From contig CBFHUI010000003.1 in NCBI GenBank assembly GCA_965658725.1, positions 1 to 64,000 on the forward strand: 64,000 bases of DNA, in the 5' to 3' direction. Below, piece after piece: positions 60,163 through 64,000 of the stretch; the first letter of the stretch is position 1; every line of letters begins with the position of its first letter. The translations under genes and the position numbers were made by a program. The DNA is from UBA7985 sp965658725. GTDB taxonomy: Bacteria; Pseudomonadota; Alphaproteobacteria; UBA7985. The notes under the pieces were generated by a model that saw only the letters and a list, made by a program, of their open reading frames with translations, searched no databases and was not told where the DNA came from.

Positions 60163-61545
60163 ATGGTGCGACTTGCACCCATGCTGCGACGTGCGTGCGC
60201 GGCGAGCGTGATACTTGTTGGAATGATTGCAGTGACCTCGCGGGCCGCTCAGGCGGATACGCTCCAGCAGGCATTGGCTAAGCTATACACCGATAGCCCA
60301 GACCTCATGGCCGCTCGATACGTCGCCGAAACCACCAACGAAGTCTTCAATCAGGTGGCAGCAAACGCACTACCGCAGGTATCGACGTCTTGGAATGCCA
60401 ACTACGGCCGGACGTACACCGAAATCCTCCGCGATCAGGGCGACTTTACCATCGATGGCGGATTACAAGCTGGCGTGTCGCTGACCCAGACCATTTCGCC
60501 CGTGCTCTCGGGCGGGGTCACGCAGACCCGGAAGTCGGTCGAGGCAGGGTGGGTCAACTACGACCAGAGCGAACAGCAAATTATTCTCAGCGGCATTCGC
60601 GCTTATCTGGGTGTGATCCAGGCGCAATCGGCGATTTCGCTGCAGGCGGGTAACATCACTTTGCTCGAAAGCCAGCTCAATGCCGCGCAGTCGCGCTATG
60701 ACGCTGGCACCGGAACGCGCACAGATGTTGCGCAAGTGAGCGCCTCGCTCGCCGATGCTCAAGCGGGTGTACAGCAGGCGCGCGGTAACCTCGCCATTGC
60801 CCAGGCAACGTACGCGCAGGTCTTTGGCTCGCGTCCGCAAAGCCTCATCTTCCCGCCGCTGCCAGCCGGGTTGCCCCGGACCCTGAACGAGGCCCGGGCC
60901 GCAGCGATGAAGGGCAATCCGTCCATCAAAGCCGCTTTGGTCGCGCTGCAGGAAGCCGAAGCGAAGAAAAAGGTAACGGAGGCTGAACTCAAGCCGACCT
61001 ACCGCATCGGTCTAGACGCCACGCGAAGCCAGAACGTCATTGACGGCGGCGGCGCGACGAGTTTCTCGTCATCCATCGGCGTGAGCCTTCCGCTTTACGG
61101 TGGCCGCCAGATTTCCAAATCGAAGATCCGCCAAGACGAAATCGCCGTGCATCGCCTGCGCCAGCAACTGGCTTCCGCACAGGCCTTGGTCGAGCAAGAA
61201 GTCGTACAGGCTTGGAACCAATTCCAGACAGCACAGGCCGTCGGTGCCGCCCGAGCGGCGCAAATTCAGGCCGCTGAGCTGTCCCTGCGCGGCTCCGAAG
61301 CAGAAGTTGGCGCCGGGACAAAGACCAACAACGATGTCATTGCATCGCAGCAATCCCTGACATCCGCCCAAGTCTCAGCCAACAATGCCCGAGTCGATGT
61401 GGTTCAAGGCGCATATAATTTGGTTGCAGCCATGGGACGGCTCTCGGCGCGCGATTTGGCCCTGCCAGTGCGCTATTATGAGCCGGAACGCGAGTTTGAG
61501 AATCGCAGAATCGAGAATTTGGCGACTCTTCTTTACGACCGCTAG
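60163..61545 (+). CDS. tolC: TolC-family outer-membrane efflux protein
   Basis: 460-residue outer-membrane channel for type I secretion or drug efflux. ATG 60163 follows GGGGACCGAG; a signal peptide covers about residues 7-30. Two repeats of long helices with periodic Ala/Gln/Leu are clear, for example LQAGNITLLESQLNAAQSRYDAGTGTRTDVAQ and its second-half counterpart LRGSEAEVGAGTKTNNDVIASQQSLTSAQ. GTGTRTDV and GTKTNNDV are the matching turns. It forms a homotrimer spanning the periplasm. Confidence 0.93.
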   Translation: MVRLAPMLRRACAASVILVGMIAVTSRAAQADTLQQALAKLYTDSPDLMAARYVAETTNEVFNQVAANALPQVSTSWNANYGRTYTEILRDQGDFTIDGGLQAGVSLTQTISPVLSGGVTQTRKSVEAGWVNYDQSEQQIILSGIRAYLGVIQAQSAISLQAGNITLLESQLNAAQSRYDAGTGTRTDVAQVSASLADAQAGVQQARGNLAIAQATYAQVFGSRPQSLIFPPLPAGLPRTLNEARAAAMKGNPSIKAALVALQEAEAKKKVTEAELKPTYRIGLDATRSQNVIDGGGATSFSSSIGVSLPLYGGRQISKSKIRQDEIAVHRLRQQLASAQALVEQEVVQAWNQFQTAQAVGAARAAQIQAAELSLRGSEAEVGAGTKTNNDVIASQQSLTSAQVSANNARVDVVQGAYNLVAAMGRLSARDLALPVRYYEPEREFENRRIENLATLLYDR

Positions 61546-61619
61546 GAAGCGCTTCATCTCCTGAAGTCGATTCGTTACCCTTTGACGGGTGACGCATAGG
61601 TTCATGAGTGAGGAACAGC

Positions 61620-62228
61620 GTGGACAAGGAAGCCGCTCGGCACGCTCTGACAATGGATCAGGTTCTGATGTCGGTGAAGAAGACCTTCGCCGATGAGCCG
61701 ACCCCTGCGCGTGTGCTTGCGACCAAGCGCAAGTCCGGCACCATGCCGCTGCCCGACAGCGTCCGTGCGCAGCAACGCCGGCTAAAGACCATCCAGACCC
61801 GTCGCCGCGAACTGCCCGACCCGCCCGCCGCCCTGCTGGCACGTGGCGGGCAGGGGAGCCGCCCGCCTTTGCCTGAAGTGGTGCTGCGCCGCCGGGTGCA
61901 GGCTGAGGTGCCGGGATCGGTTGAGGTTAACGCCGTTCGGGAACGCGCCGCGACAGCGGCTGCCCGCGCCCGAGCGCACGTCGCTGGACAATCGGGGTCC
62001 GAAGCCGTTGTGCCGGTGCTTGCCAAATCCCGCATTGAACCTGCTGCGCGGTGGGGGAACCGCCGCGCGCGTCAGGCTCAAGCCGTCACCGCTGGGCAAA
62101 CCGTCTTTGGACCTATGCCGGAGACGATCCCGGCGGACGCAGACTGGGATTCGCTGAAGTCCGGCTTGCGGATGGTGCTCGATGAATGGGTCGAGCGGCA
62201 GAAGGCCGGCTCAACCGACGGCTCCTGA
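61620..62228 (+). CDS. Divergent PopZ/DUF2497-like protein
   Basis: 202 residues starting at GTG 61620, which has GAGG five to six bases upstream. The N-terminal MDQVLMSVKKTFADEP resembles the first helix of PopZ (consensus MEEILASIRRII-DE) and the C-terminal LKSGLRMVLDEWVERQ resembles its oligomerisation helix. The linker of about 130 residues is rich in Arg, Ala and Pro and strongly basic (VRAQQRRLKTIQTRRREL, RVQAEVPG, RWGNRRARQAQ), unlike the acidic proline-rich linker of Caulobacter PopZ. Position just before valS is the usual site of DUF2497 genes. If a PopZ, it would organise a cell pole. Confidence 0.7.
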   Translation: MDKEAARHALTMDQVLMSVKKTFADEPTPARVLATKRKSGTMPLPDSVRAQQRRLKTIQTRRRELPDPPAALLARGGQGSRPPLPEVVLRRRVQAEVPGSVEVNAVRERAATAAARARAHVAGQSGSEAVVPVLAKSRIEPAARWGNRRARQAQAVTAGQTVFGPMPETIPADADWDSLKSGLRMVLDEWVERQKAGSTDGS

Positions 62229-62335
62229 ACCACCCGAGCTTCGCAGCTCTCCTACCTCGTTTACGAGGTTGAATCCGGCGCCTCTTCGTGGTGGCTTGAG
62301 CCGGTTATTTCCTCGCTGTTTCAAGACTGAAGATC

Positions 62336-64000
62336 ATGCTCGATAAAACCTTCGACTCCGCCGCCGCTGAAGCCAAGTATCGCGAGGCGTGGGAGCGTTC
62401 CGGCGCCTTTGCTGCTGACCCGTCGTCAGGGAAGGAGCCCTATGCGATCATGATGCCGCCGCCGAACGTGACGGGTACGCTGCACATGGGCCACGGTTTG
62501 ACCTTCACCTTGCAGGACGTGCTCGTCCGCTATCACCGCATGCGCCAGAGCGACACGCTGCATCAGCCCGGCACGGACCACGCCGGGATTGCCGTGCAGG
62601 CAATCATCGATCGCAAGCTCGACGCCGAGGGACTGACCAAGCAAGACATTGGCCGGGAAGAGTTCCTCCGCCGCGCGTGGGAGTGGAAAGAAGAATCCGG
62701 CAATACCATCACCAAGCAGCTCCGCTACCTCGGCGCAACGCCGGACTGGGACCGTGAGCGCTTTACCATGGATGAAGGGCTGAGCCAGGCGGTCAAGACC
62801 ACCTTTGTCCAGCTTTACCGCGAAGGCCTGATCTACAAGGACAAGCGGCTGGTGAACTGGGACACCAAGCTCAAGACCGCCGTTTCTGACCTTGAAGTCG
62901 AGCAAAAAGAAATCGACGGCCACCTCTGGCACTTCCGCTACCCCATCGACGGTGAAGACGGGCGGTTTATCACCGTGGCTACGACGCGGCCGGAGACCAT
63001 GCTGGGCGATACCGGCGTGGCCGTGAACCCGAGCGACGAGCGCTACACCGACTTGATCGGCAAGAACGTCAAACTGCCGCTGGTTGGCCGGTTGATCCCG
63101 ATCGTGGGGGATGACTATGCCGACCCCGAAACGGGCTCTGGCGCAGTCAAGATTACCCCGGCGCACGACTTCAACGACTTTGAAGTCGGCAAGCGCAACG
63201 ATCTGGAAATGATCAACATCCTGAACGCGGATGGCACGCTGAACGACGCCGTTCCGGCGGCCTATCAGGGGCAGGACCGGTTTGCGGCGCGGAAGCAGGT
63301 TGTTGCCGACCTCGACGCGCTGGGTCTGCTCGAGAAGATCGACGATCACTGCCACATGGTCCCACACGGCGACCGCTCTGGCACTGTGATTGAGCCTTGG
63401 CTGACCGACCAGTGGTACGCCAATGCGCAAAAGCTGGCAGAGCCTGCGATTGAAGCCGTCGAGACGGGACGGACCAAGTTCGTGCCGGAGTCCTTCGCCG
63501 ACAACTACTTCCACTGGATGCGCAACATCCAACCGTGGTGTATTTCCCGCCAGCTGTGGTGGGGCCATCAGATTCCTGCGTGGTATGGGCCGGATGGTGC
63601 CGTCTTCGTTGCGGAAAGCGCCGAAGAAGCACAGGCCGAGGCCGACGCCCACTACGGCAGCGCGACCGCACTTGTGCAGGACGATGACGTCCTCGACACG
63701 TGGTTCAGCTCTGCGCTGTGGCCGTTTTCCACGCTCGGTTGGCCGGAAAAGACACCTGAGCTGGACAAATACTATCCCGGCAATGTGCTTGTGACTGGCT
63801 GGGACATCATCTTTTTCTGGGTGGCCCGGATGATGATGATGGGCATCCACTTCATGGGTGATGTTCCCTTCCGCACCGTCTACATCCACACTTTGGTGCG
63901 TGACCAGTACGGACAGAAAATGTCCAAGTCCAAGGGCAACGTCATCGACCCTCTGGACCTGATCGAGAAATACGGCGCGGACGCTCTGCGCTTTACCATG
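62336..64000 (+). CDS. valS: Valyl-tRNA synthetase, 5' part (runs off the window)
   Basis: The first 555 residues of a class I synthetase of roughly 900-1000 residues; the frame is open at the window edge. The nucleotide-binding HMGH in NVTGTLHMGHGLTF, the CP1 editing domain with TTRPETMLGDTGVAV and ITPAHDFNDFEVG, the PWCISRQLWWGHQIPAWY signature and KMSKSKGNVIDPLD are visible. GVAV and the WCISRQLWWGHQIP pattern mark ValRS against IleRS or LeuRS. No other gene fits the strand here. Confidence 0.97.
   Translation, partial: MLDKTFDSAAAEAKYREAWERSGAFAADPSSGKEPYAIMMPPPNVTGTLHMGHGLTFTLQDVLVRYHRMRQSDTLHQPGTDHAGIAVQAIIDRKLDAEGLTKQDIGREEFLRRAWEWKEESGNTITKQLRYLGATPDWDRERFTMDEGLSQAVKTTFVQLYREGLIYKDKRLVNWDTKLKTAVSDLEVEQKEIDGHLWHFRYPIDGEDGRFITVATTRPETMLGDTGVAVNPSDERYTDLIGKNVKLPLVGRLIPIVGDDYADPETGSGAVKITPAHDFNDFEVGKRNDLEMINILNADGTLNDAVPAAYQGQDRFAARKQVVADLDALGLLEKIDDHCHMVPHGDRSGTVIEPWLTDQWYANAQKLAEPAIEAVETGRTKFVPESFADNYFHWMRNIQPWCISRQLWWGHQIPAWYGPDGAVFVAESAEEAQAEADAHYGSATALVQDDDVLDTWFSSALWPFSTLGWPEKTPELDKYYPGNVLVTGWDIIFFWVARMMMMGIHFMGDVPFRTVYIHTLVRDQYGQKMSKSKGNVIDPLDLIEKYGADALRFTM

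Noticed and set aside
61604..61693. Short frame starting ATG at 61604, reading MSEEQRGQGS
   Set aside because: It ends after 29 codons and overlaps the PopZ-like gene in another frame. MSEEQ resembles some PopZ starts, but I see no evidence for a frameshift.
62426..63889. Long open frame on the minus strand (about 487 codons)
   Set aside because: It is antisense to valS, which has full family motifs on the plus strand. The antisense translation is low-complexity and unlike any protein family.
1..64000. CRISPR arrays, insertion sequences, rRNA operons, phage genes
   Set aside because: None seen: no regularly spaced repeats, no transposase or integrase-like protein, no rRNA sequence.

Overview
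The window is about 64 kb of GC-rich, densely packed chromosomal DNA from an alphaproteobacterium. Supporting features are the tRNA-Trp/secE/nusG order, the pcm/tolC/PopZ-like/valS order, an Entner-Doudoroff operon, and a BMP-type nucleoside importer placed directly next to cdd-deoA-deoB. Several gene neighbourhoods and secreted-protein types look like those of marine Rhodobacterales-like bacteria, but no marker here fixes the genus. I see no rRNA, insertion sequence, phage, CRISPR array or plasmid signature. One tRNA gene is present.

Layout, left to right. (1) 0-3.9 kb: a minus-strand copper operon led by a CueR-like regulator, followed by cytochrome c, CopC, CopD and a multicopper oxidase. 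(2) 4.3-9.2 kb: an Amt ammonium channel, tRNA-Trp, secE, nusG, and convergent rpsD, then an SDR and a TrmJ-like tRNA methyltransferase, the latter downstream of (3) cimA (9.2-10.9 kb). (4) 11-18.7 kb: acyl-CoA and alcohol metabolism (SDR, GMC oxidoreductase, 3-hydroxyisobutyryl-CoA hydrolase-like crotonase, acyl-CoA ligase, thioesterase, quinone oxidoreductase). (5) 19.5-26.7 kb: a sugar ABC ATPase without partners, then zwf-pgl-edd-glk, with eda convergent. zwf carries an in-frame amber codon. (6) 26.7-33.7 kb: a Ubi-type hydroxylase, cysteine synthase with a mercaptopyruvate sulfurtransferase, an L,D-transpeptidase lipoprotein and several small exported proteins.

(7) 33.8-48.0 kb is the most distinctive part. 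Two adjacent MttB-superfamily methyltransferases without pyrrolysine stand divergent from an Fe-type alcohol dehydrogenase, an exported protein, a mandelate-racemase-like enolase-superfamily enzyme, a peptide/opine-type ABC importer (TAT-exported binding protein, two oversized permeases, one fused double ATPase) and a PhyH-type dioxygenase. It reads as an uncharacterised import and catabolism locus, possibly for an N-methylated or quaternary ammonium solute. No corrinoid protein is present in the window.

(8) 48.1-58.6 kb: nucleoside uptake and salvage (add, upp; convergent deoB, deoA, cdd, two permeases, ATPase, BMP binding protein). (9) 58.8-64 kb: SufE, Pcm-like methyltransferase, TolC, a divergent PopZ/DUF2497-like protein with an Arg-rich linker, and the 5' part of valS, which runs off the end.

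Start codons were chosen from visible ribosome binding sites, signal peptides and operon spacing, so many calls are shorter than the longest open frame. Hairpin terminators separate most operons. Functional names rest on motifs read by eye, not on database searches.
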